Source: UBA1822 sp963634795 (GTDB lineage Bacteria; Bacillota; Negativicutes; Veillonellales; Dialisteraceae). Taken from it: 9,012 nt of DNA. How positions within the stretch are numbered: the first letter of the stretch is position 1; each line of letters begins with the position of its first letter. Below are positions 1 through 7,743 of this stretch, one piece after another. The DNA lies in the NCBI GenBank assembly GCA_963634795.1, contig CAVHDO010000064.1, positions 1 through 9,012 on the forward strand. Direction: 5' to 3'. Made by a program: the position numbers and the translations under genes. Below the pieces are notes generated by a model. That model was given only the letters and a program-made list of their open reading frames with translations, did not search any database and had not been told where the DNA came from.

Positions 1-3000
1 CCAGCTGATCCCAAATCGCCGCATCCTTCGTCGAATCGCCCGCCGTCACATTCGTGATGGTACGCGTGGAATCCGTGGACGCGCCGACGGAAACGGAATT
101 CGCTTCGCTCGTCGCAGAGCCCTTGCCGAGCGCCACAGAATCGGTATGAGACGCAGACACTGTCGCGCCCTCGCCGATCGCCACGCCGGACGCAACGGAA
201 ACCGTCGCGCCGTACCCCATGGCGATCGCTTTCGCGGCACCGGTATTGACCGCAGAATTCGTCCCGATGGCGATACCGTAGGCAGCGGAAACCTGAGCGC
301 CCTTCTCCGTCGTGGAATCGGCGCCTTCATTCCCGATGGCAATGCCGCTCGCCGCCGTATTGGCAGCGACCGTGGCCCCGTCACCGAGAGACAAAGACCG
401 ATCGGATCCAGCCGAAGCGGAACGTCCGACAGCGACCGAAGACGCGCCGGAAGCCTTGGCCTCTGCCCCTACGGCTGTCGCATAATTGGCCGTTACTTTT
501 GCGTAATAACCAATCGCCGACCCTTGCGTACCTTGTACAGAAGCTTGCGCCCCTATTGCCGTCGAATTCCCCGAATTATTCCCGACACTCGCATAACCGA
601 CGGCGACGGCATACGTCGATCCGGTTCCGATTGTGGCCGAGAAACCGACCGCCGTCGCACCGATAGAATTTTGACCGACGCCGGCACCACGCCCGACAGC
701 CAGCGAATTGTTGCCTTGAGCAATGGCCTCAAACCCTATGGCCGTCGCTCTTTCTCCGCTCGCCGCCGCCGATTCCCCGATGGCGATGGTACGCACTGCA
801 GACGCATTCGCCGATTTCCCGATGGCAATCGCGCTCGTATTTCCCGCCGAAGAATCACCGATGGAAATCGCATCCTGCGCGGACGCCGCAGCGCTGTAGC
901 CGAGAGCCAAAGCATTATCGGCTCCTGCCTTCGCGGATTTTCCGATGGCAATCGCCGCCGGCCCGCTTGCCGACGCCGCCAGAGTCTCATTGGCCGCGCC
1001 GCCGATGGCAATGGCCGACGCCTGCGACGCCTGCGTATAAGCGCCCATCGAAATCCCGAAATCACCGGATGTATTTGTATTGTTTCCGATGGCAATACCG
1101 GACGCACCGCCCGATTCCGGCGTCCCATTCGTACCGACTTGTGCATAATACCCAAAAGCCAAGGCATTATTGGTATAGGCATACGCCCGCGACCCAAAAG
1201 CCGCAGAATTTGTTCCGTAAGATTTACTAAATTGCCCTATCGCCGTGGCGCTGTCTCCCCGTGCCTGCGCCGTATACCCGACGGCAGTAGCGTGCGCAGC
1301 TGTGCTATTCGCATCCTCTCCTGTATCCGCCGTATCGCCGATTGCCACGGAGTAATTGGCCCACGCTCTGGCCGTCACGCCGAGAGCGACCGTATTCTGC
1401 CCCATTGCTTTGGCTCCGTTCCCGGCTGCCAGAGCCGCATAGGCCGCCGACGTATTATTCCCCAAGGCCACGCCGCGATCTCCGGTCACCTTCGCACTGG
1501 TTCCCAAAGCGATAGAATCCGCTGCCGCTGAATTCGCACCATAACCAATGACGGTCGATCCACTTCCGGACGAGGACGCTTTGTACCCAATGGCGATGGA
1601 TTGTTTGCCGCCTGCACTCGTAGCGTCGTCCGCCGAACTGCCTCCGCCGATGGCAATGGAATTGAGTTCTGTGGCACTCGCGTAAGAACCGATTGCCGTC
1701 GCATAATTCTTTTTATTATAAGTGCCGGCGACTGTATTCGCACCGACGGCGACAGATCCCATCGAATTCGCCTGCGCCGTATAGCCGATGGCCGTGGCAT
1801 AGAAACCGTAAGTCGCCGAAAGAGCCGTTGACCCGGCCGATGCCTGCGAACCCACGGAAACGGAACCGAGGCCGTATGCGCCGGCCGTATTTCCGAGGGA
1901 AATCGATTCTTGGCCGCCCGCCTTCGCACTCGTACCGTACGCCATCGCATTTTGTGCCGTCGCCTGCGCACCCACGCCGAAAGCCACCGCATTCACGCCC
2001 TGCGCCTTCGTCGTACCGTTCTCGACCGCCGTCGTCGACGTGCTCTGCGCCATATTCTTCACGCGGACCGTGTAGTAGCTGTTTGTACCCTCTTTCTCTA
2101 TGGAAATCGTGTCGCTGCCCTTGTACGTATTCAGCGTGACCGCATCTTGAATCGCGTGATAGACCGTATCCCCTTTCACAAGGCGCTCATCACCGTCTTC
2201 CACCGCGCCTTCGCCCACGATCTGAATCTTGTAGTCCGTCCCGTCATACTTCGTGAGCGTCGCCGTCTGGACATTCGTCGCGAGTCCGCCGGCCGTCGCA
2301 TCCGTCACTTCCTTGATGGTCTTCGAAGCGACCTGATAAATCTGCTCTTCCACATTATCCGCAGCTTGATACAGATTCACATCGATCGTCTTCTCTGCCC
2401 CGATCTTCGTATCCAGCTGTGTCAGATTCTTCCCGGCCGTGTAGCCTTGCGCGATGTAATTCGTCCCGGCCGCCGGAATTTCCGCGCGCGTCTCATTCCA
2501 GAGATCCGCCCCGGACGCGAAACCGTAATCGCTCGTCGCGACAGTTTTCATCCGATTGAACGTCGCCAGCACCGTGCCGTCATTCGCCGCGATTTCGTTC
2601 CCTTTGATTGTCTTTTGATTCACCGACTCGCGCTCATCCGTCGAGAGACTGACAAACTGACCCGTCTTGGCGATCTGCCCGACATTCGCCGCATCGGTAT
2701 TGATCGTCCCGGCCGTCACGCCCTCGATGGTGCGCGTCGTCTGTCCATCCGCTTTGAATACGGAAATCGCCGTGACATTGTCAAACGCCGCATCGCTCCC
2801 GACCAAAATCTTCGTAGCCGTCGTCGCCACGGCATTATTGGCCTTGACCAACTTCGAATGCTCGTAGAGCGCCTCGTCAAGCTTCGTGAGATTCGCCGCG
2901 ACATCATTCTCTGCCGTCATGCCGGACGCCACAATGTAGTGGTGATTCCCGGTGGCGACCTTGCCGATTGCCAAATCCAAATTCGACAGATTGACCGCCG

Positions 3001-6000
3001 TCGTATTCGTCTCCGCGATATAATTCGTACTCGTGACCGGACGCAGCTCCTCGTAGGCCGTGTTCCCGTTCAGAAGGCGCACGTCCCCGGACGCCACTGC
3101 GCCTTCGCCTGCGACCGCGATATCCACCTTCTTCGTCTCATCATACATCGTGAGCGTCGCCGTCTGTACCTTGGACGCCGCATCCGCCTCTGCTCCCGAA
3201 GTCGCCGCCGTCACACTCTTGATGGTATTTCCGGCGACCTTGTAAATCTGATCTTCCACCGAATCCGACTGGCCGTACAGAGTCGCATTGATCGTCTTCT
3301 CCTGGCCGATCTTATTGTCCAAAGCGTGCAGATTCGCCCCGGCATCCTGCGCGGAAATATAATAATTCGTCGTGCCGAGATTTTTCCGCGTCTCGTCGTA
3401 CAGATCGCCGCCGGAAACAAATCCCTTGTCGTTCGCTGCGACAGTGGCCGTCTGGAAAGTCGCCAGCACATCGCCGTTGTTCGTCGCGATCTCATTGCCG
3501 TTGATGGCCTTCGTATTCACCTCTTCGCGCTTCGTCGTCGAGAGGCTCACATTCTGCCCCGTTTTCACGGACGCCATATAGACGGTATTCCCGTCGACCA
3601 GACGCAGATCCCCGGACGCTACCTCGCCTTCGCCCGCGACCTTAATCGACATCGTGGTATCATTGACATCCGTCAGCACCGCCGTCTGCACCGTCGTCTT
3701 CGGAGTCGCCGCCGTCGCCGACGTCGCATTCGTCACGCTCTTGATCGTCTTGCCGGCGACTTTGGAAATCTGCGTTTCCACGTCATCCGTCGCCGCATAA
3801 ATCATCGTGTCTTTTGTCTTCGCCGCGCCGATCTTCGCATCCAAAGCCGACAGATTCGCCGCCGTCGTTTTTGCCGGCGCGATATAATTCGTGCTCGTGA
3901 CCGGACGCAGCTCTGTGTAGGCCGTGCCCCCGCTCAAGAGCCGGACATCTCCGGACGCCACCGCGCCTTCACCTGCGACCTCGATGCTCAACTCCGTCCC
4001 GCCGTACGTCGTGAGCTTCGCCGTCTGGATGGTGGATGCCGCCGTCGTCCCGTTCCCCGAAGTCGCAGCCGTCACACTCTTAATCGTCTTTCCGGCGACT
4101 TTGGAAATCTGCGTTTCCACCGTATCGCTTGCAAGATACAGACTCGCGTCAGGCGTCTTCGCTTGCCCGATCTTCGCGTCCAAAGCATGCAGATTCGCGC
4201 CGGCATCCTGCGCGGAAATATAATAATTCGTCGTGCCGAGATTTTTCCGCGTCTCATCGTACAGATTCGCACCGGAAACAAAACCCGTATCCGTCGTCGC
4301 CACGCTGCCCATCTTGGCAAATGTCGCGATCACATCCCCGTTATTCGTCGCGATTTGATTGGCATTGATTGTCTGGCCGTTGACCGTCGTCGTCCCCGTC
4401 CCGAGATTGACATTCTGATTCGTCTTCATCGTCGCGTAGTACAGATCCGCCCCCGCGACAAAACCGTAATCATTGTCCGCGACCTTGGCCATCCGCGTGA
4501 ATGTCGCCAGCACCCGGCCGTCATTCGTCGCCAACTCATTCCCTTTGATGGCGACGCTATTGATCGTCTCCCGCGTCGTCGTCGTATTGAGATTCAACGT
4601 CTGGGAAATTTTGGCGACCTGGTCCCAAATCGCCGCATCCTTCGTGCTGTTGCCCTCCGTCACATTCGTGATGGTCCGCGTGGACGTCGTGGACGCGCCG
4701 ACGGAAACGGAATTCGCTTCGCTCGTCGCGGAATTCGCACCGATGGCGACCGAGCTCGCGTGCGTCGCCGTCGCCGTATCGCCGATTGCCACATTGGAGT
4801 CCACCGACGCATTCGCCAATTTCCCGATCGCGATCGATTTTGCGCCCGACGCGATAGAATCCCCGATGGAAATTGCATTCGCCGCCTGCGCATCCGAACT
4901 GTAGCCGAGCGCCGTCGCAGACTCATTCTTTGCCGAGGCCAGATACCCTACCGCCGTCGCATACGTGCCGGTATTCGCGACCGATTTCGGACCGAGAGCC
5001 ACCGCCCCGGTCGTCTCCGCCGTCGCATTCGTACCGAGCGCGACGGAATAATTTCCGCTCGCCGTCGTCGGCTCGCTGCTGGAGCCGAGCCCGATGGCCA
5101 AAGAATTCTGTCCGGTCGCATCCGCTTCATGCCCGAAAGCGCCCGCATACGATTTCGTCGCAGTGGAGTAACTGCCGTAGACCGCCGTATCGCTGGCGGA
5201 AACAGTATTGTAACTGCCCACGGAAACGACGCAGGAGCTACCTGTATTCGAGCTGTTGTCCCCGATGACCGTCGTCCGCGAGCCCGACGTACTCACCTTG
5301 TACCCAATCGCAATGGCCGATGCGCTCTCACTCGTCGCAGTCGAGACGTTGTGCGTCGCCGAGACCGTATTCCCGATGGCAATCGCATTCGCAGCCGACG
5401 CCGTAGCCGAAGAAGCGGCAGCCGAGTCCCCGCCGATGGCAATCGCGCTCTCTCCGCCGGCCGTCGCATACGCTCCCATCGCGATAGCATAATTGGCCGT
5501 CGCCGAAGAATCCCCGACAGAAACAGCATTGGTTCCCGTCGCATTCGAGCTATAGCCCAATGACGTCGCATATTGGCCCGTCGCATTGGAAGAAGCACCG
5601 ACCGCCGTCGTATTCGTATTCGTCTTCGCCTGCGCATCCGTCCCGATAGCGACCGCATTCTCCGTCTCCGCATCCGCCGAGTAGCCCATCGCCAAAGATT
5701 TCGTTCCCTTGGCCACATTGCCAGACCCAAAAGCATACGCATACAAAGCCGAGGTCGTGCCATCCACGCCCGCTATATTTCCATGCCCGAAAGCACCGGA
5801 GCTGCCGGCATAGACCTTATTGTAGGCGCCGTAATTCTGCGAATCCGAGCCGGTGACCGTATTATTCGTCCCCACGGAAACGACGCAGGAGCTGCCCGTA
5901 TTCGAGCTGTTGTCCCCAATGACAATCGTCCGCGAGCCCGACGCACTCACCTTGTACCCAATGGCGATTGCCGTAGCCTCCGTGGACGTCGCATCCGTGG

Positions 6001-7300
6001 TGGTATGCGTCGCCGAGACCGTATTCCCGATGGCAATCGTATTCGCAGCCATCGCCTTGGCCGAAGAAGCGGCGGCCGAGTCCCCGCCGATGGCAATCGA
6101 GCTCTCTCCGCTGGCCGTCGTATACGCCCCCATCGCAAGGGAATACTTGCCGCTCGCCGTATTATTTTCCCCGAAAGCATTCGCATAAGTTTGACTTACC
6201 GTATTGGTGTACCCAATCGCATACGCATACGTCGCCGCCGAATAATTAAGATTGTTCGTATGCCCAAACGCACCGGAAGATTGACCGGCCACTTTATTGG
6301 AATACCCGAAGGCCGACGTATGCGTCGCCGACAAAGTATTCTCACTGCCGACAGAAATCGCGCAAGAAGAAGCGGAAACCGTATTGGTGTCCCCAATCGC
6401 GATGGTCCGCTCGCCCTTCGCCGTTACATTGTACCCAATGGCCAAAGAAGTCGATCCGCTTGCCGTCGCCGTGCTGCCAATCGCCAAAGATGTCGCTCCG
6501 CTTGCCGTCGCTGTGCTGCCGATGGCGATGGAAGACGTCGACCCCGTCGCCTGCGCACCGGTGGTACCCCCGCCGATGGCAATCGAACCGGCAGCTCCTT
6601 TAGCGGTTGCATTCGCCCCGACCGCAATGGCATACGATTGCTCCGCCGAAGAATTGCCGATGGAAATCGCATCCTGCGCCGTCGCATACGAGCTATAGCC
6701 CAATGACGTCGCATTCAGCCCCGTCGCAGAGGAAGAGGCACCAAGCGCCGTCGTGTAATTAGCGGTGGTTGCGCTGGCCGATTGACCAATGGCTACCGAC
6801 CCCTCCATCCCGGCCGAAGAATCGCCGATGGAAATGGAATGCTTCCCGCCTGCATTCGCACTGTAACCCATCGCCAAAGAATACTGCCCGGTCGCATCAT
6901 TATCCCAACCAAAAGCATAAGCATACGTAGAGGAGACTTCATTGCTGTGCCCGAAAGCACCGGCATCGGAAGCTGTGACATTGTTGTAACCGCCAAAGTT
7001 TTGCGTATCCGAACCGGACACTACATTGTGCGTACCCACGTTAACGATGCAGCCTCCCGTATTCGAGCTGTTGTCCCCGATGACAATCGTCCGATCGCCC
7101 GACGTCGACACGGAAGTACCAATCGCAAGCGATGTCGCACCGGTCGCAGTAGCACCGCCCGGATTCGTAGTAGTACCGTCGACCGTGCCACTGTATATCG
7201 TTATGGCTGCCTGCACATTCGTGCCGGCTCCCACACCGGAAGCGCAGAATGCCAACACTGCCAATGCCAACCGCAACCGTCTCAAATGTTTCTTACTCAT
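1..7300 (-). CDS. Giant trimeric autotransporter adhesin (YadA/Hia-like), 3' end beyond window
   Basis: Surface adhesin of the type V-c family: three chains are exported by Sec, anchored by a C-terminal beta-barrel (outside the window) and display a fibre that binds host or bacterial partners. Seen: ATG at 7300 behind a strong Shine-Dalgarno, then 2433 codons with no stop. Residues 1-31 are a signal peptide (KK/RR start, hydrophobic core RLRLALAVLAFCASGVG, likely cut after VQA). Residues about 45-860 are head 1, dozens of left-handed beta-roll repeats of the SLAIG/AIAIG/SLAMG type. Neck 1 is about 862-895 (SVSVGAS, TITNV, DAAIWDQV). A repeated stalk follows to about 1755. A second head (about 1763-2405) leads into a second neck ending DAAIWDQL at the edge. 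The layout implies another stalk and the anchor beyond position 1. Trp892 and Trp2430 of the necks are in the same frame as the start, so there is no net frameshift. The ligand cannot be predicted. Confidence 0.95.
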   Translation of the reverse strand, partial: MSKKHLRRLRLALAVLAFCASGVGAGTNVQAAITIYSGTVDGTTTNPGGATATGATSLAIGTSVSTSGDRTIVIGDNSSNTGGCIVNVGTHNVVSGSDTQNFGGYNNVTASDAGAFGHSNEVSSTYAYAFGWDNDATGQYSLAMGYSANAGGKHSISIGDSSAGMEGSVAIGQSASATTANYTTALGASSSATGLNATSLGYSSYATAQDAISIGNSSAEQSYAIAVGANATAKGAAGSIAIGGGTTGAQATGSTSSIAIGSTATASGATSLAIGSTATASGSTSLAIGYNVTAKGERTIAIGDTNTVSASSCAISVGSENTLSATHTSAFGYSNKVAGQSSGAFGHTNNLNYSAATYAYAIGYTNTVSQTYANAFGENNTASGKYSLAMGAYTTASGESSIAIGGDSAAASSAKAMAANTIAIGNTVSATHTTTDATSTEATAIAIGYKVSASGSRTIVIGDNSSNTGSSCVVSVGTNNTVTGSDSQNYGAYNKVYAGSSGAFGHGNIAGVDGTTSALYAYAFGSGNVAKGTKSLAMGYSADAETENAVAIGTDAQAKTNTNTTAVGASSNATGQYATSLGYSSNATGTNAVSVGDSSATANYAIAMGAYATAGGESAIAIGGDSAAASSATASAANAIAIGNTVSATHNVSTATSESASAIAIGYKVSTSGSRTTVIGDNSSNTGSSCVVSVGSYNTVSASDTAVYGSYSTATKSYAGAFGHEADATGQNSLAIGLGSSSEPTTASGNYSVALGTNATAETTGAVALGPKSVANTGTYATAVGYLASAKNESATALGYSSDAQAANAISIGDSIASGAKSIAIGKLANASVDSNVAIGDTATATHASSVAIGANSATSEANSVSVGASTTSTRTITNVTEGNSTKDAAIWDQVAKISQTLNLNTTTTRETINSVAIKGNELATNDGRVLATFTRMAKVADNDYGFVAGADLYYATMKTNQNVNLGTGTTTVNGQTINANQIATNNGDVIATFAKMGSVATTDTGFVSGANLYDETRKNLGTTNYYISAQDAGANLHALDAKIGQAKTPDASLYLASDTVETQISKVAGKTIKSVTAATSGNGTTAASTIQTAKLTTYGGTELSIEVAGEGAVASGDVRLLSGGTAYTELRPVTSTNYIAPAKTTAANLSALDAKIGAAKTKDTMIYAATDDVETQISKVAGKTIKSVTNATSATAATPKTTVQTAVLTDVNDTTMSIKVAGEGEVASGDLRLVDGNTVYMASVKTGQNVSLSTTKREEVNTKAINGNEIATNNGDVLATFQTATVAANDKGFVSGGDLYDETRKNLGTTNYYISAQDAGANLHALDNKIGQEKTINATLYGQSDSVEDQIYKVAGNTIKSVTAATSGAEADAASKVQTATLTMYDETKKVDIAVAGEGAVASGDVRLLNGNTAYEELRPVTSTNYIAETNTTAVNLSNLDLAIGKVATGNHHYIVASGMTAENDVAANLTKLDEALYEHSKLVKANNAVATTATKILVGSDAAFDNVTAISVFKADGQTTRTIEGVTAGTINTDAANVGQIAKTGQFVSLSTDERESVNQKTIKGNEIAANDGTVLATFNRMKTVATSDYGFASGADLWNETRAEIPAAGTNYIAQGYTAGKNLTQLDTKIGAEKTIDVNLYQAADNVEEQIYQVASKTIKEVTDATAGGLATNVQTATLTKYDGTDYKIQIVGEGAVEDGDERLVKGDTVYHAIQDAVTLNTYKGSDTISIEKEGTNSYYTVRVKNMAQSTSTTAVENGTTKAQGVNAVAFGVGAQATAQNAMAYGTSAKAGGQESISLGNTAGAYGLGSVSVGSQASAGSTALSATYGFYATAIGYTAQANSMGSVAVGANTVAGTYNKKNYATAIGSYASATELNSIAIGGGSSADDATSAGGKQSIAIGYKASSSGSGSTVIGYGANSAAADSIALGTSAKVTGDRGVALGNNTSAAYAALAAGNGAKAMGQNTVALGVTARAWANYSVAIGDTADTGEDANSTAAHATAVGYTAQARGDSATAIGQFSKSYGTNSAAFGSRAYAYTNNALAFGYYAQVGTNGTPESGGASGIAIGNNTNTSGDFGISMGAYTQASQASAIAIGGAANETLAASASGPAAIAIGKSAKAGADNALALGYSAAASAQDAISIGDSSAGNTSAIAIGKSANASAVRTIAIGESAAASGERATAIGFEAIAQGNNSLAVGRGAGVGQNSIGATAVGFSATIGTGSTYAVAVGYASVGNNSGNSTAIGAQASVQGTQGSAIGYYAKVTANYATAVGAEAKASGASSVAVGRSASAGSDRSLSLGDGATVAANTAASGIAIGNEGADSTTEKGAQVSAAYGIAIGTNSAVNTGAAKAIAMGYGATVSVASGVAIGEGATVSASHTDSVALGKGSATSEANSVSVGASTDSTRTITNVTAGDSTKDAAIWDQL
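2..115 (-). other. Adhesin neck 2, cut by the window edge
   Basis: The second neck, with SVSVGAS, TITNVTAGDSTKDAAIWDQL, reaches residue 2433 at the edge. It is nearly the same as neck 1: 42 bases are identical (74-115 versus 4688-4729). In other members of the family a neck is followed by a stalk or by the membrane anchor, so the gene must continue to the left. Confidence 0.85.
80..2010 (-). other. Adhesin head 2
   Basis: About residues 1763-2405: a second block of beta-roll repeats (AVAFG, SISLG, ATAIG, SIAIG, SLAVG), starting right after the last stalk module at VNAVAFGVGAQATAQ. Unlike head 1 it contains no cysteine and no GAFGH or IGDNSSN super-module, so it is not a simple copy of head 1. 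It runs straight into neck 2. Confidence 0.8.
2159..4111. repeat. Four-copy stalk module array in the adhesin
   Basis: Units at 3908-4111, 3578-3772, 3044-3250 and 2159-2344 (186-207 bases each) encode the KVAGxTIKSVT...VAGEGxVxxGDxRL module. Units 1 and 3 also share the following ELRPVTSTNYIA. Unit 4 is the most diverged (SKTIKEV, IVGEGAVEDGDERL) and lies next to head 2. Confidence 0.8.
3339..3394. repeat. 56-base exact repeat within the adhesin stalk (partner 4200-4255)
   Basis: The stretch 3339-3394 is identical to 4200-4255, in direct orientation and 861 bases (287 codons) apart. It encodes the ISAQDAGAN linker together with the preceding RKNLGTTNYY segment. Similarity continues on both sides with scattered mismatches. 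Recombination between the copies would delete or duplicate 287 residues in frame. Confidence 0.9.
4616..4729 (-). other. Adhesin neck 1
   Basis: The conserved adaptor joining a beta-roll head to a coiled-coil stalk. It reads SVSVGAS, then TRTITNV, then DAAIWDQV. In characterised YadA-type necks the last box is typically DAVNVAQL; here AIWDQ, with Trp892, takes the place of VNVAQ. The DNA has a second copy at the left edge of the window, in the same reading frame and exactly 4614 bases away. Confidence 0.85.
4710..7170 (-). other. Adhesin head 1: beta-roll repeats with four cysteine-containing super-modules
   Basis: Encodes about residues 45-863, a continuous run of YadA-head type repeats (xAxAIGxxAxAxG). 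Four super-modules start with RTI(V/A)IGD or RTTVIGD, then a cysteine (Cys84, Cys313, Cys472, Cys690) followed by a V/I-x-V/S-V-G turn, then a GAFGH box. Spacing between the cysteines is 229, 159 and 218 residues. Three modules share the string IGDNSSNTG. Within modules, aromatic strands such as AYAFG and SLAMGYSA replace the usual small-residue repeats. Beta-roll folding is known for this family; binding by the aromatic strands would be inference. Confidence 0.85.
5218..6150. repeat. Long direct repeat in head 1 of the adhesin
   Basis: The block 5218-5490 matches 5872-6144 at a constant offset of 654 bases (218 codons) with scattered substitutions and no gap. It includes the Cys690 and Cys472 boxes and the following strands (SSNTGSSCVVSVG, KVSxSGSRT, IGNTVSATH, IAIGGDSAAASSA). 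More diverged relatives of the Cys box lie at about 6351-6420 and 7034-7110. Confidence 0.85.
7208..7300 (-). other. Signal peptide of the adhesin
   Basis: Residues 1-31: a basic n-region (MSKKHLRRLR), a hydrophobic core with LALAVLAF, and a c-region ending TNVQA before A-I-T. The single Cys19 is preceded by Phe, not Gly/Ala/Ser, so it does not make a lipobox. The extended n-region typical of many proteobacterial type V proteins is absent. The exact cleavage point (after residue 31 or 32) is an estimate. Confidence 0.8.
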
Positions 7301-7305
7301 GTTTC

Positions 7306-7314
7306 TCTCCTCCC
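7306..7314 (-). promoter_or_regulatory. Ribosome binding site of the adhesin
   Basis: On the minus strand GGGAGGAGA lies 5 bases before the ATG (GAAAC spacer), a near-perfect anti-16S match. It fixes the start at 7300; the signal peptide that follows supports this choice. Confidence 0.9.
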
Positions 7315-7546
7315 GGCCCGAAACGAGCCAACCATCACAGAATTCCCGCGCTCCGATTTTTGCCAACCGCCCGGAACTTCCGCCTTCGGCAAGAAATCCC
7401 AACCGATTCCCCGCCGCAAAACCATGTCCGTTACCGACTGATTTCCCCTGCATTCACCGCAAAGAAAATCGAGCCACTCCTTTCCATCCGGATGTTATCC
7501 CATTCTTTTTTCCTCCAAACGACAAATGATGTGAATCTATTGATAA

Positions 7547-7575
7547 ATAATATGTATCCATACAAATCCGTCGAA
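7547..7575 (-). promoter_or_regulatory. Weak second promoter candidate for the adhesin
   Basis: On the minus strand TATTAT (7552-7547, 5/6 to the -10 consensus) lies 17 bases after TTCGAC (7575-7570), a poor -35. It sits in the AT-rich part of the leader and would shorten the leader to about 240 bases. If used, it could give expression independent of the G-tract. Confidence 0.25.
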
Positions 7576-7581
7576 ACGGAT
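7566..7581. repeat. Perfect 6-bp inverted repeat with 4-base loop
   Basis: ATCCGT-CGAA-ACGGAT on plus. In the minus-strand transcript the loop would be UUCG. No U-run follows, so it does not look like a terminator; it could be an operator or a leader hairpin. It overlaps the -35 of the weaker promoter candidate. Confidence 0.5.
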
Positions 7582-7586
7582 GAAAA

Positions 7587-7705
7587 AGTGAGCAGTGAGT
7601 AGTTAGCAGTGAGCAGTTCAGGTGGCGGCCCCCGGCCGCAATTTATAAAGAATCGCGCGAAGCGCATACCTAAACTGCTAATTGCTAACTGCTAACTGCT
7701 AACTG
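7587..7705. repeat. Heptamer-flanked palindromic intergenic element, copy 1
   Basis: Left arm: five 7-base units, AGTGAGC AGTGAGT AGTTAGC then AGTGAGC AGTTCAG (7587-7621). Right arm: the complementary orientation, AACTGCT AATTGCT AACTGCT AACTGCT AACTG (7673-7705). Between them lies GGTGGCGG...CCGC, an AT-rich patch and GCGCGAAGCGC. The arms could pair into a long hairpin in the adhesin leader. It resembles a REP or MITE-like unit; no transposase or coding capacity is visible. Confidence 0.8.
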
Positions 7706-7743
7706 TCCCATCCCTTCGTCCGCAAACGTCTAATATCCGAATC

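Larger units (their letters stand above)
2010..4616 (-). other. Adhesin stalk with two interleaved module families
   Basis: Encodes about residues 896-1763. One module, with KVAGxTIKSVT, VQTATLT and VAGEGxVxxGDxRL boxes, occurs four times (4111-3908, 3772-3578, 3250-3044, 2344-2159). A second, with the pattern ATFxxMxxVAxxDxGFVSG followed by ADLYDETR, also occurs four times (about 4530-4440, 4346-4240, 3485-3375, 2583-2480). Between them are linkers such as NYYISAQDAGANLHALD and NYIAxxxTTAANLSALD. The GF(V)xGxxLYxETR box is familiar from stalk inserts of other trimeric autotransporters. No long uninterrupted heptad coiled coil is evident by eye. Confidence 0.7.

Noticed and set aside
1910..5563. 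1217-codon plus-strand open frame, arginine-rich, with companions at 146-1531 and 5573-6706 in the same register
   Set aside because: It is the exact reverse complement of the adhesin codons. It stays open because the adhesin almost never uses TTA, CTA or TCA; the only interruptions I found are four TCA serine codons (1529, 1829, 5561, 6704). The translation is low-complexity with no domain.
7208..7300. Lipoprotein signal peptide around Cys19
   Set aside because: The residue before the cysteine is Phe, which does not fit a lipobox, and the peptide continues to a normal AxA-like cleavage region.
7431..7667. 78-codon minus-strand frame in the adhesin leader
   Set aside because: Its first third translates the intergenic repeat and the rest spans a promoter-like AT-rich patch; no ribosome binding site at its start.
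7587..7705. Possible CRISPR array from the regular 7-base units
   Set aside because: Units are contiguous with no spacers, are in inverted orientation on the two sides, and no cas gene is present.
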